From NCBI GenBank assembly GCA_024229495.1, contig JAAESJ010000001.1:1-55155 (forward strand): DNA of 55,155 bases. Reading direction: 5' to 3'. Positions 34,850-44,326 of the stretch are shown here, piece by piece. The first letter of the stretch is position 1. Every line of letters begins with the position of its first letter. The position numbers and the translations under genes were made by a program. The DNA comes from Verrucomicrobiaceae bacterium. Its GTDB lineage: Bacteria; Verrucomicrobiota; Verrucomicrobiia; Verrucomicrobiales; DEV007. The notes under the pieces are model-generated. The model was not told where the DNA came from. It saw nothing but the letters and a program-made list of their open reading frames with translations, and did no database searches.

Positions 34850-36622
34850 TTGCTCGCTTACCTTTTTTCCCGTTACCCGGTTGTTTCACAGACTTTCTGT
34901 GATTCGGAGATGCTTGCCCTTGAGGCTCGCGGGGTGCCGCTTGCCGTGGGGTCCATAAACCCGCCGCCTGATGATTTCCGTCATTCCCGGCTGGCACAGC
35001 GCCAGGCGCCTGTTTTCTACCCGCCTCCGGGCAAGGCGCTTGAGTCGATCCGCAGGGCTGCCGAGGCTGACGGCTCATGGGCACCACTTGCAGAATTGAT
35101 CGCACGGCATGATGCCGACTATGGCGGGGATTTCAAGGCCGCCACCCGTGCGCGCAATGCCCTGTATTTCGGCAATGTGTTCAGGGAGATCGGGGTCAGC
35201 CATGTGCATGTGCACTTTGCCAACAGGGCTACCCATACCGCGTTGTTTCTCAAAAAGCTGGGAATTCCCTTCAGCTTCACTGCCCATGCCCAGGACTTCA
35301 TGGTCGACCTTGGCAGTGATGAATTGCTGCGCGAGATGGCGCGCGAGGCAGAGTTTGTTGCGGGAGTATCCGACTTCAGTTGTAACCTCTTGCGGGAAAA
35401 ATGTCCTGATAGTGCCTCCAAGATTGTGCGTATCTACAATGGCCTGGATCCTGCCGGGTTTGTCACTGCTGATGCGGGCGGCGGAGGTGAGATCCTCAAG
35501 ATTGTCAGCGTGGGACGGCTGATCGAGTTCAAGGGCTTTCATTACCTGATCAGGGCTTGTGCGGGCCTTAAAAGGCGTGGCATTGCCTTTGAGCTAAACA
35601 TCGTGGGAGAGGGGCCATGGGGTGAGCGCCTGCAGAGACTTGCCGAAGAGCAGGATGTTGCCGAGGAGGTTATTTTCAGGGGTGTTTTGGGAGGAGAGGA
35701 CGTTGGTAAGTTGCTTGCCGCCAGCAATGTGTTCGCACTCGGTGCCATTGTAGACAGCAAGGGAGCCAGTGATATCCTGCCCACCGTGATCACCGAGGCG
35801 ATGGCCTCGGGCTTGCCGGTCGTGGCAACTCGCCTCGCCGGGATTCCGGAGATGGTTGAGCACGAGCGGTCAGGCTTGTTGTGTGAACCGGGAGATGAGG
35901 GGGGCCTTACGGGCGCACTTGAGCGACTTGCCAAGGAGCCTGACACCCGTGCCGCATTTGCCCTTGAGGGTCGCCGGCTCGCAGGGGAACGATTTGCCCT
36001 TGAGGTTACAGCCGGGCAACTGCAGGAGGCCTTTGCTGGAGATGTGCGGGATCCCGGTCGTTTTCCTGAGGTGGTTTACCTGGCTTCGGGATGGGGTGAG
36101 CGCGGACCCCGTTCTGCGGACACTGAGTTGCGTGCCGCGGTTGCCGAAGAAAAGGTGATGCCAATGGCCTTAGGGCTGCATGAGGACTTCAGGGTATCTT
36201 CACCGGTCGCCCCGTCAGGAATCGAATTTCTTCCCGACGCCCTTGTGCTGGATGCTGCCTGGCGGGCGAACGAGGAGCATGTCCGGACGGTGCAGGAATT
36301 GACGGACAACCTTGAACAGGCGCGTATCGCGGTTTATCTCGTGGAGTTTCTGCAAAGGCTTGGCGTGAGGCGGCTGCATGCGGCGCGTTCGGATGTCATT
36401 GATGTCACCTGGCTTGTTTCCCAGTTGATGGACATTGAGGTCAGTTGTTGCATGGAGGAGGGAGGCAGGGCAACGCATGACTTGCCGATCATGGAGGGCA
36501 TTGACTTGAGTATTCGGCAAACCCGCCGCAAATTCGGGCCTTTCCGTTTTCGCCTCAGGCCTGATCCTATCAATCCTGCCGCTGCGGCTGCATTCATTCA
36601 GTTGCTCTGTAAAACCGGTTGA
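34850..36622 (+). CDS. Glycosyltransferase family 4 with an extra C-terminal domain
   Basis: Starts at a TTG, which gives the usual beginning LAYLFSRYPVVSQTF; no in-frame ATG is near. The GT-B core covers about residues 1-395: a SHVHVHFAN strand, FTAHAQDFMVD, IVSVGRLIEFKGFHYL, and the donor-site TVITEAMASGLPVVATRLAGIPE with two glutamates. It uses an activated sugar to build a surface glycan or glycolipid. Residues about 395-590 form an extra domain I do not recognise (LYLASGWGERG-like start is absent; it reads VVYLASGWGERG, later VYLVEFLQRLGVRRLHAARSD). It overlaps the next gene's possible TTG start by four bases. Confidence 0.85.
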   Translation: MLAYLFSRYPVVSQTFCDSEMLALEARGVPLAVGSINPPPDDFRHSRLAQRQAPVFYPPPGKALESIRRAAEADGSWAPLAELIARHDADYGGDFKAATRARNALYFGNVFREIGVSHVHVHFANRATHTALFLKKLGIPFSFTAHAQDFMVDLGSDELLREMAREAEFVAGVSDFSCNLLREKCPDSASKIVRIYNGLDPAGFVTADAGGGGEILKIVSVGRLIEFKGFHYLIRACAGLKRRGIAFELNIVGEGPWGERLQRLAEEQDVAEEVIFRGVLGGEDVGKLLAASNVFALGAIVDSKGASDILPTVITEAMASGLPVVATRLAGIPEMVEHERSGLLCEPGDEGGLTGALERLAKEPDTRAAFALEGRRLAGERFALEVTAGQLQEAFAGDVRDPGRFPEVVYLASGWGERGPRSADTELRAAVAEEKVMPMALGLHEDFRVSSPVAPSGIEFLPDALVLDAAWRANEEHVRTVQELTDNLEQARIAVYLVEFLQRLGVRRLHAARSDVIDVTWLVSQLMDIEVSCCMEEGGRATHDLPIMEGIDLSIRQTRRKFGPFRFRLRPDPINPAAAAAFIQLLCKTG

Positions 36623-36630
36623 AAAAAACC

Positions 36631-37824
36631 ATGCGACTTGCCGTTATCATTCCCTGTTACAACCATGCACATTACGTTGGTGATGCACTGGAGTCTGTAT
36701 TGTCCCAGTCACGTGGCGCGGACCGGGTGATCGTCATCGATGATGGTTCACAGGATGGCTCACCCGATGTGCTAAGCTCCTTTGAGTCACGGGGTGTGGA
36801 GGTTTCCGTGCAGGAGAACGCAGGGGCTCATGAGACGCTCAACCGGCTGGTTAAGAAGGCAGCCCTCGATTGTGAACTGGTGGCGATATTAAATTCCGAT
36901 GATACCTACCTTCCGTCCCGCCTTGAGCGGTGCCTGCCTGCCTTTGAGCGGCAAGAGAACCTTGCCGTCCTGAGCACGGCTTTTGAGCTGATGGACGACC
37001 ACGGGCAGGAGTTGGACAGTCAAAGCTCACGCGCTAAATGGTTCCGTGCCGCGTGGTCGATGCGCGGCCGCGATTTTGCCGAGTGGATGGGGGTATGTAA
37101 CTTTCCGGCCACGACCAGCAATGTGATTGCCCGGACGGATTATCTGCTGGATAACCCGTTCCGTCCCTATCGTTTCAACCATGATTATTACCTTCTTGCC
37201 AAGGCAGTCCTGGAGGATCGTTTTGCTTTGGTTGACGAGTCACTGTTGCGTTACCGGGTGCATGCGAACAACACCATTACCACTGCGCCTGCGCCATTGG
37301 TTCGGGAAATGTTGCATATGCACCTTGATCTTTCCGCGGCGCTTGCCCCTGAGCTGAAGGGCAACGAGGGGCTGCGTGAACGTTATGCTCAGTTCCGCCG
37401 AGCCGGATGGGAGAGTATTTCAAGCTTTGATGCCGGTGGCGCCGAGACTGCCTTTGCAGAACTTGCCGCTCGTGCAAGCGGGGATGAACTGGCAGCTCTT
37501 GCTGCGGCCGCTGATGATGTCGGGGATTTTCCCAACCGCCACCTGGTCAACGCCCATGACGGCAAGTCTCCGGTTACCGCGGCAACGGGATTGTCCGGTA
37601 AGCTGGATGACATGCGAGCTGAGCGGGATGCCTGCAGGGATTCCCTGGATGCCGCCAGGGAACTCGCCAGGCTCCGGGCTCTTGTTGGGGCAACCCGTAA
37701 ATTTGCCTTTGGTCGTCTTTTCGGGCGCTATCGCGAGCTTGTTTCTGACCGCGGCAAGACACCGCGGGAAAAGTTGGAAAATTTTAGGACAGCTGCCCGC
37801 CGAGACGGGTTTGACCTGTCCTGA
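36631..37824 (+). CDS. Glycosyltransferase family 2
   Basis: Start at ATG 36631 gives MRLAVIIPCYNHAHYV, the usual GT2 beginning; an in-frame TTG at 36619 overlapping the previous stop (TTGA) is an alternative. The GT-A core shows VIVIDDGSQDGS, ILNSDDTY (the DxD-like metal motif) and FNHDYYLLAKAV. Residues 230 onward are helical with many Ala/Glu/Arg, likely a coiled coil or membrane-surface helix (AERDACRDSLDAARELARLRALVG). No transmembrane segment is evident. It probably works with the GT4 encoded just upstream on the same glycan. Confidence 0.88.
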   Translation: MRLAVIIPCYNHAHYVGDALESVLSQSRGADRVIVIDDGSQDGSPDVLSSFESRGVEVSVQENAGAHETLNRLVKKAALDCELVAILNSDDTYLPSRLERCLPAFERQENLAVLSTAFELMDDHGQELDSQSSRAKWFRAAWSMRGRDFAEWMGVCNFPATTSNVIARTDYLLDNPFRPYRFNHDYYLLAKAVLEDRFALVDESLLRYRVHANNTITTAPAPLVREMLHMHLDLSAALAPELKGNEGLRERYAQFRRAGWESISSFDAGGAETAFAELAARASGDELAALAAAADDVGDFPNRHLVNAHDGKSPVTAATGLSGKLDDMRAERDACRDSLDAARELARLRALVGATRKFAFGRLFGRYRELVSDRGKTPREKLENFRTAARRDGFDLS

Positions 37825-37931
37825 GTCAGAGGGGCAGCAGTTCTATGGCTGTGCCATTGCGCCCGGATTTGCTCCATAGAGGAACCGCCCCGGACTTTCG
37901 ATTTTCCTTAAGGGTTGCCTTGCCGGGAATT

Positions 37932-38843
37932 TCACCGGGAAATTTTTTGCCCGCTCCAGGCACTCCATTGCCGGTTAAGCGTCTCGGCATTGGCAGCGCC
38001 GGTGTAGATAATAAAGCGGTGTTTGAAGGTTTTAACCATGCCCTTGCCAATTGACCAGTCGCCGAGGCGGGCATGGGAAGGACCGAAGCCGAATTGCCCG
38101 TCAATGCGCCAAGGGGTGGGAAACCCGTCGTTTTGCGGGTGGTCAAAGATGGCGATATGGCCATCGTCAGTGAGCCCCTTGATTTCCATGCCGACATCGA
38201 CCCACTCGGAGCGCTTGCCTTCCCCTTTCTGGTTGCGGTGACCGGCAGCGTTGAGTGCCTGTGCACGGATTCCCTTTTTCCAGGGCATGCGCAGGAAAAG
38301 CCCGCCGTAGTTGTATCTTGAGACGGTGACATTTTCCATGGCGGCACCCTGCCATTCCAGGTCGAGGATCACATGGCTTGTGTCCGCAGAGCGCATCGTC
38401 CATTTCTGTGTTTCCCTGAGCACGGGGTTAGCACCTTTGCCAATCATGTCGTAAACGGTGGTCCAGGTAACCTGTTCTCCCTTGGCTTTCTCAACCCGGG
38501 CACTGATGCGTTTCCAGTAGCCGTCTCCGGGATGGTGGAAATAGTCGCGGCCATTGACGCGGGTTAATCCCCAGTAGAGACCGGTTTGGTGCTTATGATG
38601 TCCGGGACTGAACTGGGTTAGCTCACCTTTACCGTCGGGAGTAGTGATTGGGTGGAGGTATGGCCGGAAGTCCGGCCGGGTATTCTGGGTAAGCAGTGGA
38701 TCAGCCAGGCCTGCCCGGTAAACCGAAATTTTTTCTCCGACGGCATCCGCCTCAATTTTCAAGTGCTGTTGCGCCCGGGCTGATGGTTCCGGGAACAGGA
38801 TGAGGATTATGAGCAGGTAAAACGGTACGGGGAATCTTTTCAT
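37932..38843 (-). CDS. Secreted DUF6807 (PmoA-like) protein
   Basis: The ATG at 38843 gives a signal peptide (MKRFPVPFYLLIILILFPEPSARA); an in-frame codon at 38900 adds 19 residues ahead of it. The family pattern is clear: RPYLHPITTPDGKGELTQ, PGHHKHQTGLYWGLTRVNG and DYFHHPG early on, then RYNYGGLFLRMPW and HRFIIYTG late. DUF6807 proteins are annotated 'PmoA' in databases but have no shown methane role; they accompany glycan-utilisation genes in PVC and Bacteroidota bacteria. The enzyme activity is unknown. The histidine-rich HHKHQTG motif is a likely active site. Confidence 0.85.
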   Translation of the reverse strand: MKRFPVPFYLLIILILFPEPSARAQQHLKIEADAVGEKISVYRAGLADPLLTQNTRPDFRPYLHPITTPDGKGELTQFSPGHHKHQTGLYWGLTRVNGRDYFHHPGDGYWKRISARVEKAKGEQVTWTTVYDMIGKGANPVLRETQKWTMRSADTSHVILDLEWQGAAMENVTVSRYNYGGLFLRMPWKKGIRAQALNAAGHRNQKGEGKRSEWVDVGMEIKGLTDDGHIAIFDHPQNDGFPTPWRIDGQFGFGPSHARLGDWSIGKGMVKTFKHRFIIYTGAANAETLNRQWSAWSGQKISR

Positions 38844-38977
38844 GTGGGGTGGATGCTTTGGATGAAGGGCTATGAACGTGCCGTATGCACAGCTAAGCAA
38901 TCGATCTTAGCAGGTAAGCCCCTAATGAGGCAAGTCTCCGCCATCTGGGAAATTTCCAGTAAAAAGGCAGCGAATAC

Positions 38978-40852
38978 CTAGTTACTGATGATGGTGCGGT
39001 TGCGTCCGAGGGTCTTTACCCTGCCATCAGTATACAAAACCATCTTTGTTCCCTCGGTGGCGGCCACATGTTCTTTTTGCTGCTCGCGAATCTTTGGCCA
39101 ACCACTCAGGGTGAGTTGGCCTTCCTCGGGAAGATATATTGCCCGGTTGGCGAAGCCCTCGTGCCCGGACGGCTTGCCCTCGTTGCGCATGCGGATAAAT
39201 ACATTGCCCAAGCCTTCGCCGTATGAAATTCCCGAGCCGTCTTGCTTGAGGTGTACGATAAAGCGATCGCAGCGCATGGCAAATCGAGGCGACTTGATCT
39301 GGACATCGCCGGAGAATTCCATCTTGGAAGAGCCGATGTCGAAATCAGTCTGTTTGATGGCACTGATGATTAAGTCAGAGGCACCTCCCGCAGATGAGGA
39401 AGGAGGCTCATGCTTAATGAAGGGCAGGTTGTCCTCTGTCTTTGTCAGGTCGAGAACGTCATCAACGCTAAGGCCGATGGGATTCTCCCCCTTAGTGAGA
39501 TCTTTAGCCAGTTGAACCACTTTCTCAGGCAGGCTTTTCTCGCCAAGCTCATCTCCTTTTTTCACTTCCACTGTTGTTGATGGAGGACGTGGTGGAGGCG
39601 GCAGTTTGTGTGGGGTTTGAGTGAGTGGAGCGGAAGGCTCTTTACTATTTGGCTGCTTCTTGACTTCCTTACCGGAGTTAAGGGGGATGAGTTCACCCGC
39701 AATGAGGGCAGGGGGGCTGACGATTGAGAGAGGATTTGATTTGATTGATGGTGGTGCTTTGACTTGTGGTGGGGGAGCCTGGGGATGGGTCTTTGTCTTC
39801 TCCGGTGTGATGGATTTAGGAGCGGGGCTTTTCAGGGGTTTGACGGCAGCTACCGTGACAGGTTTCAGCTTTACCTTTGCAACGGGTGTCGGTGTTTTTT
39901 TTGCATGTGATGGTGAAGTGGCAACTGTCGCGGGAGATGGTGGCGGCTTGAGTGGTCTTGCAGGTGTGCTTTTTTGGTTGTTTTCTGCTGGCTTCGTAGA
40001 AGAGAGGGCCTTTTGGGGCGCTCCGATACGAGGTTGCAGATTCACCTTCTTCTCAGTGTGCTTGGGTTTTACAGTGGTGGTCTGTCCCGTGGCTTTTTTC
40101 CTGGTCGATAAAGCAGACAATGGTCTGGGTTGAGGAGTTTTTGCCCCGGCTTTGGCTTGAGGTTGAATCACGATGGGGCTTACTGCGCTCTTCTTGTCGG
40201 CGGGAGGCGCGGATATTCTTGACGGAAGGGGGCTGCGCGTTTGCCGTTTGGGAACCGCGTTCGCTACGGGCTTTAACCTATATGAGGAAGGTTGGCGAAC
40301 GGATGGCGGTCGGGATGAGGAAGGTTGGCGAACGGATGGCGGTCGGGATGAGGAAGGTTGGCGAACGGATGGCGACCGGGATGAGGAAGGTTGGCGAACG
40401 GATGGCGGTCGGGATGAGGAAGGTTGGCGAACGGATGGCGGTCGGGATGAGGAAGGTTGGCGAACGGATGGCGGTCGGGAAATCTGAGAGTTACTGCGTG
40501 GGATTACCGAAGACGGTCTAGTCGGCGGTTTGGTATTTTGGGGAGCATTCCAAACGCGGCGATGATTGCCGGGGGTTATATGCGCAGGTTGAGGGGAAGG
40601 TGAGAGAGCTCTGGAATTGGGAACCCTTTTAGGTGAAGTCGCAATTGGGTTGGTGCGAGGCTTTATGGCGGCGGGTGCAGGTCGCTGCGGGGCGCCCTGA
40701 ATTCTGCTCTTCTGGCTTCGTAGAAATAATTCCCGGCGTTGCTTTTCTTCAGCTGTGAGAGTTGCGCCTGTAGCAGCGGCCATGAAACAAAGGCTTAAAA
40801 CAGCATTCAGGCAGCAAATTCCTGAAAATTTCAAATTAATAGCAGTGAGCAC
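38978..40852 (-). CDS. LptA/OstA-like protein on a long proline-rich stalk
   Basis: 624 residues. A signal peptide or anchor lies at the N-terminus (CCLNAVLSLCFMAAATGATL). Residues about 45-470 are low-complexity, rich in Pro, Ser, Lys, Arg and Thr, with six copies of an 11-residue RPPSVRQPSSS unit near residues 125-190. The last 125 residues look like an OstA/LptA beta-jellyroll (SKMEFSGDVQIKSPRFAMRCD, FIRMRNEG, ANRAIYLPEEGQLTLSGWP, then TDGRVKTLGRN). LptA carries lipopolysaccharide across the periplasm. Here a long flexible linker would hold the domain far from the membrane. Homology of the end domain is moderate; the stalk length is the surprising part. It diverges from the cytochrome gene at 41244. 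Confidence 0.7.
   Translation of the reverse strand: MLTAINLKFSGICCLNAVLSLCFMAAATGATLTAEEKQRRELFLRSQKSRIQGAPQRPAPAAIKPRTNPIATSPKRVPNSRALSPSPQPAHITPGNHRRVWNAPQNTKPPTRPSSVIPRSNSQISRPPSVRQPSSSRPPSVRQPSSSRPPSVRQPSSSRSPSVRQPSSSRPPSVRQPSSSRPPSVRQPSSYRLKPVANAVPKRQTRSPLPSRISAPPADKKSAVSPIVIQPQAKAGAKTPQPRPLSALSTRKKATGQTTTVKPKHTEKKVNLQPRIGAPQKALSSTKPAENNQKSTPARPLKPPPSPATVATSPSHAKKTPTPVAKVKLKPVTVAAVKPLKSPAPKSITPEKTKTHPQAPPPQVKAPPSIKSNPLSIVSPPALIAGELIPLNSGKEVKKQPNSKEPSAPLTQTPHKLPPPPRPPSTTVEVKKGDELGEKSLPEKVVQLAKDLTKGENPIGLSVDDVLDLTKTEDNLPFIKHEPPSSSAGGASDLIISAIKQTDFDIGSSKMEFSGDVQIKSPRFAMRCDRFIVHLKQDGSGISYGEGLGNVFIRMRNEGKPSGHEGFANRAIYLPEEGQLTLSGWPKIREQQKEHVAATEGTKMVLYTDGRVKTLGRNRTIISN
40282..40479 (-). repeat. 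Six tandem 33-bp repeats inside the stalk gene
   Basis: Six copies start at 40282, 40315, 40348, 40381, 40414 and 40447 on the + strand (ATGAGGAAGGTTGGCGAACG begins each). They are nearly identical; the third differs in its last bases (ACC instead of GTC). On the minus strand each encodes 11 residues (RPPSVRQPSSS type), so length changes keep the frame. Confidence 0.95.
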
Positions 40853-41243
40853 GACAATTATAAAATAAGTCCCGCTTTATAAGGCATTAAGGAATATAAA
40901 TAAACCTAAAATATTATTTTTTGTTCACGGGCGGTGTCTTTTATCAGCATTTCCCCGTAAATAATTGATAATCAACGATGAAAGGCAGACTTGCTGGAAA
41001 TCACCGGAAAATTCGTTTTCTGCCAAAGATTTGGGGCATTTCGGCAGTTCATCGGCAATGCTCTTTTAAAGCCTAGAGGGACAGTGTCACATCATGGATT
41101 TGTGATTTATCCTTGTCCGCCGGGTGGAGTCATTGGACGGTATACAATATAGTTTATATTTTGGAGCAATTCATTTACATTAACACCTATTGGACGTCGC
41201 ATTTTTCTGGTTCAATCAAGGCAACATCTCTTTCTTCTGCATA
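40853..41243. promoter_or_regulatory. 391-bp AT-rich divergent intergenic region
   Basis: Separates the stalked LptA-like gene from the PSCyt/DUF1549 gene. No convincing gene is seen. The first 100 bases are strongly AT-rich. A good rightward promoter candidate lies at 41133-41160. Confidence 0.5.
41133..41160 (+). promoter_or_regulatory. Sigma-70-like promoter candidate for the cytochrome/DUF1501 pair
   Basis: TTGGAC at 41133-41138 and TATATT at 41155-41160 with 16 bases between. Another -10 candidate, TACAAT at 41143-41148, overlaps the spacer. Transcription would start near 41167, about 77 bases before the ATG. Confidence 0.4.
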
Positions 41244-44200
41244 ATGATTATTCGATTACCCAATATTCTCCTCGCGGTTTTACTTTGCCTGTGGGGATTG
41301 GCCTGTTTCCCCCCAGATGTCCTTGGTGAGGATCATCCGGTTGTTAAGCACCCTGCTTTTTCTCCCGAGGAGGTTGCCTTTTTTTCCAAAGAGGTGCGTC
41401 CTTTGCTTACTGAGCACTGCTTCAGTTGTCACGGCGGTAAAAATGCCAAGGGTAAGATTAAGATTCGTGCAGGCTTGCAGTTGATCAGCCGTCGCGGTGT
41501 CTTGATCGGTGGCGATAATGGACCGGCTATCGATGAGCAAAACCCTGCAAACAGCATGTTGCTGAAAATGGTCAGCTACGCTGATGAGGATCATGAAATG
41601 CCGCCTAAGGCAAAGCTCAGCGATGCGCAGCTGGCGACCCTCAACAAGTGGGTGGAAATGAAGGCTCCCTGGACACCCGGAGATATCAATAAAATTGAGG
41701 GAACGGAGGAGTTGGCATTGACTACCAAGGTCAACGAGACAACAAAAAACTATTGGTCCTACCGCCCGTTGAAGACTCCAGCTGTACCAAAGGTTGCCGA
41801 TCCTGAATGGTCCAAAAATCCACTGGATGCCTTTGTCTTTGCCCGCCTTGCCGAGAACGGCCTGAAGCCGAACCCGTCCGCAACAAAAGAGGAGCTTGTC
41901 CGGCGCGCCTACCATAACATCACCGGTCTGGCGCCGACCCCGGAGCAGGTTGCCGCCTTCGTCGGGGACGCTTCCCCCGGAGCCTGGAAAGCTCTTATTG
42001 ATGAGTTGCTTGAGTCGCCACAATACGGTGAGAAATGGGCCCGCCACTGGCTGGACGTGGTTCGTTACGCAGAGTCAAACGGCTTTGAGCGTGACTCGGA
42101 TAAGCCGCATATCTGGCGTTACCGTGACTGGGTGATAGACGCCTACAACAATGACAAGCCCTACAACCGTTTTATCATGGAACAGCTTGCCGGGGATGAA
42201 CTGGACGATGTGACACCGGAATCCATGATTGCCACCGGATTTTTCAGGCTGATGCAGTGGGACGATGAGCCTGCTGACAGGTTGCAGCACAGGTATGACG
42301 TTCTTGACGATGTCATGCGCTCGGCGGCCGAGGGTTTTCTCGGGATGACGATCGGTTGTGCCCGCTGTCATGACCACAAGGGCGACCCCATCCCGCAGAC
42401 TGATTATTACAGCTTTATGGCTTTCTTTAACGGGGTGACCAATCATTCAAAAGGAGGAGGAGTGTTGCAGGACTTAAGTAAGCTGGGCAATCCCGAGCAG
42501 CGTCAAGCGGCCCAGAAAGACCGTCAAAACCGCATCATCGACCTGAAAAACCGGATCAGCGCCATTGAAAAGATCGGAGTTGCGCGCCTTGGGAAAAAGG
42601 ATCCGAGGTTGGCTGCTCTTCTCAAGGGGGCCACAGTGCCGCTGGCGGAACCTCTCCTGGTTGCTGATCACCGCAGCCGATCCCAGAAGTGGCATTTTAC
42701 CACCGATAAGCCTGCCGACAATTGGTCAGAGGTTGGTTTCCGCGCAGAGAATGCCAAGTGGAAACTGGGTGAGGCACCCTTTGGCACGGACGTGCCAAAC
42801 GAGAAACCTAAAACGGAATGGAAAACCAAGGACCTTTGGTTGCAGACTGGTTTCCACCTTACATCAATTCCCGCGGATTTGAAGATGAGTGCCTACCATG
42901 ATGAGGACATTGAGGTTTTCCTGAACGGGCAGCTTCTTGGCCGTCGTGGCGGGCACAGCAAGAGCTATGTGGAGATTCCAATAGACAAGAAAGCTCTAGG
43001 TGCCCTGCAGACGGGTCGCAATGTGGTGGCCGTGCATGTGCGCCAGGTTAGTGGCGGGCAGTTTTTTGACCTCAAGCTTGAAGCGGTGGCCGGTGCCCCG
43101 GGCAGTGTGGACATTGCCAAGCTGCTTGCTGCGCGCGGCAAGGAGGTCTTTACCGATGAGCAAATGACCACCTACAGGGAATTTAACAATGACCTGAGAA
43201 AACTTGAGCGGGTTATCCCGGTTGGCAAGGGTCAGGCAATGGTGGTCAAGGAGAGCGGCACCAATGCCGCACAACTCCATGTTCACATTCGTGGTAATGC
43301 CAATGCCAAGGGGGAGCCGGTGCAACCGTCTTTCCCCAAGATTTTCGGCGACACGGAGGTTAAGATTCCCGCCCCTAAGCCGGGACAGAGAACCACCGGG
43401 CGCCGCAGGGTGCTTGCGGAATGGATGACCGATAAGCACAACCGTCGCAGTTCCCGTGTGGCTGTTAACCGGGTCTGGCAGCAGCATTTCGGCAACGGCA
43501 TTTGCCCGACCCCGAGTGATTTCGGCTATTTCGGCATGAAGCCCACACATCCGGACCTGTTGGATTGGCTGGCAACCGAGTTTGTGCGTCGTGACTGGAG
43601 CGTTAAGGAGTTGCAGCGCATAATCATGAATTCGATGACGTATCGCATGTCTTCCCGCGGTCGACCGGAAGCATTGACCAAGGATCCTCAGAACAACCTT
43701 TTATGGCGGTTTAATATGCGCCGGCTCAGTGCGGAGGAGATCCGTGACAACGTGTTGGCTGCCGCCGGCAAGTTGAACCTCAAGATGGGGGGGCCGAGTT
43801 TCTTCTCAAAGCTTGACGAGGCGGTGCTGGCAACTTCATCAACTAAGGGAGGTAAGTGGGGCAATTCGTCGCCCGAGGAGCAGAGTCGCCGCGCGGTTTA
43901 TATCAAGATCAAGCGTTCGCTAAAGGACCCGATGCTTACCGGGTTTGACTTTGCTGACACTGATGCCCCGTGTGCGCAGCGCTTTACCACCACGGTTCCA
44001 ACGCAGGCCCTGAACATGCTTAACAGCAATTTCCTCAATGATCAGGCGACACATTTCGCGACCCGCCTTAAGCAGGATGCCGGGGAGAACCTTGAGGCCC
44101 AGTTGAAGCGGGGATTGGAGATTGTAACCGCCCGTCCTGCAGACCCGAAGTCCATCGCCATCGCCAAGGACATGCTGCAGAAATTGCAAAAAGAACACGG

Positions 44201-44276
44201 GCTCAACGCCGACCAGGCCCTGGAACGCTTTTGCCTCGTCGCCCTTAACATGAATGAGTTCATGTTTATTGATTAA
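41244..44276 (+). CDS. PSCyt1-DUF1549-DUF1553 protein with inserted jelly-roll domain
   Basis: The ATG at 41244 gives a signal peptide (MIIRLPNILLAVLLCLWGLAC); a TTG at 41190 is in frame but would add a polar N-terminus. The planctomycete cytochrome domain has CFSCH (residues 59-63) and an EMPPKAKLS region with the distal Met. DUF1549 follows with a second CxxCH in GCARCHDHKGDP. An insertion at about residues 475-640 looks like a galactose-binding-type beta-sandwich (DIEVFLNGQLLGRR). DUF1553 completes the protein (SSRVAVNRVWQQHFG, RRLSAEEIRDNVLAAAGKL). The function of this family is not known; the haem sites suggest electron transfer coupled to breakdown of complex organic matter. It is followed 50 bases later by DUF1501, its usual partner. 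Confidence 0.92.
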   Translation: MIIRLPNILLAVLLCLWGLACFPPDVLGEDHPVVKHPAFSPEEVAFFSKEVRPLLTEHCFSCHGGKNAKGKIKIRAGLQLISRRGVLIGGDNGPAIDEQNPANSMLLKMVSYADEDHEMPPKAKLSDAQLATLNKWVEMKAPWTPGDINKIEGTEELALTTKVNETTKNYWSYRPLKTPAVPKVADPEWSKNPLDAFVFARLAENGLKPNPSATKEELVRRAYHNITGLAPTPEQVAAFVGDASPGAWKALIDELLESPQYGEKWARHWLDVVRYAESNGFERDSDKPHIWRYRDWVIDAYNNDKPYNRFIMEQLAGDELDDVTPESMIATGFFRLMQWDDEPADRLQHRYDVLDDVMRSAAEGFLGMTIGCARCHDHKGDPIPQTDYYSFMAFFNGVTNHSKGGGVLQDLSKLGNPEQRQAAQKDRQNRIIDLKNRISAIEKIGVARLGKKDPRLAALLKGATVPLAEPLLVADHRSRSQKWHFTTDKPADNWSEVGFRAENAKWKLGEAPFGTDVPNEKPKTEWKTKDLWLQTGFHLTSIPADLKMSAYHDEDIEVFLNGQLLGRRGGHSKSYVEIPIDKKALGALQTGRNVVAVHVRQVSGGQFFDLKLEAVAGAPGSVDIAKLLAARGKEVFTDEQMTTYREFNNDLRKLERVIPVGKGQAMVVKESGTNAAQLHVHIRGNANAKGEPVQPSFPKIFGDTEVKIPAPKPGQRTTGRRRVLAEWMTDKHNRRSSRVAVNRVWQQHFGNGICPTPSDFGYFGMKPTHPDLLDWLATEFVRRDWSVKELQRIIMNSMTYRMSSRGRPEALTKDPQNNLLWRFNMRRLSAEEIRDNVLAAAGKLNLKMGGPSFFSKLDEAVLATSSTKGGKWGNSSPEEQSRRAVYIKIKRSLKDPMLTGFDFADTDAPCAQRFTTTVPTQALNMLNSNFLNDQATHFATRLKQDAGENLEAQLKRGLEIVTARPADPKSIAIAKDMLQKLQKEHGLNADQALERFCLVALNMNEFMFID

Positions 44277-44326
44277 CAAGACATTGCCTGGAACCAGACC
44301 CTTTACTTACCTAGAAAAAACCTGTC

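Noticed and set aside
40282..40479. CRISPR-like array
   Set aside because: The units are directly adjacent with no variable spacers, and they lie in phase inside a coding gene.
40120..40521. Open frames on the + strand across the 33-bp repeats, giving repeated 11-residue units
   Set aside because: The repeats contain no stop in several frames; the minus-strand frame has the signal peptide and the LptA-like end, so these are shadows.
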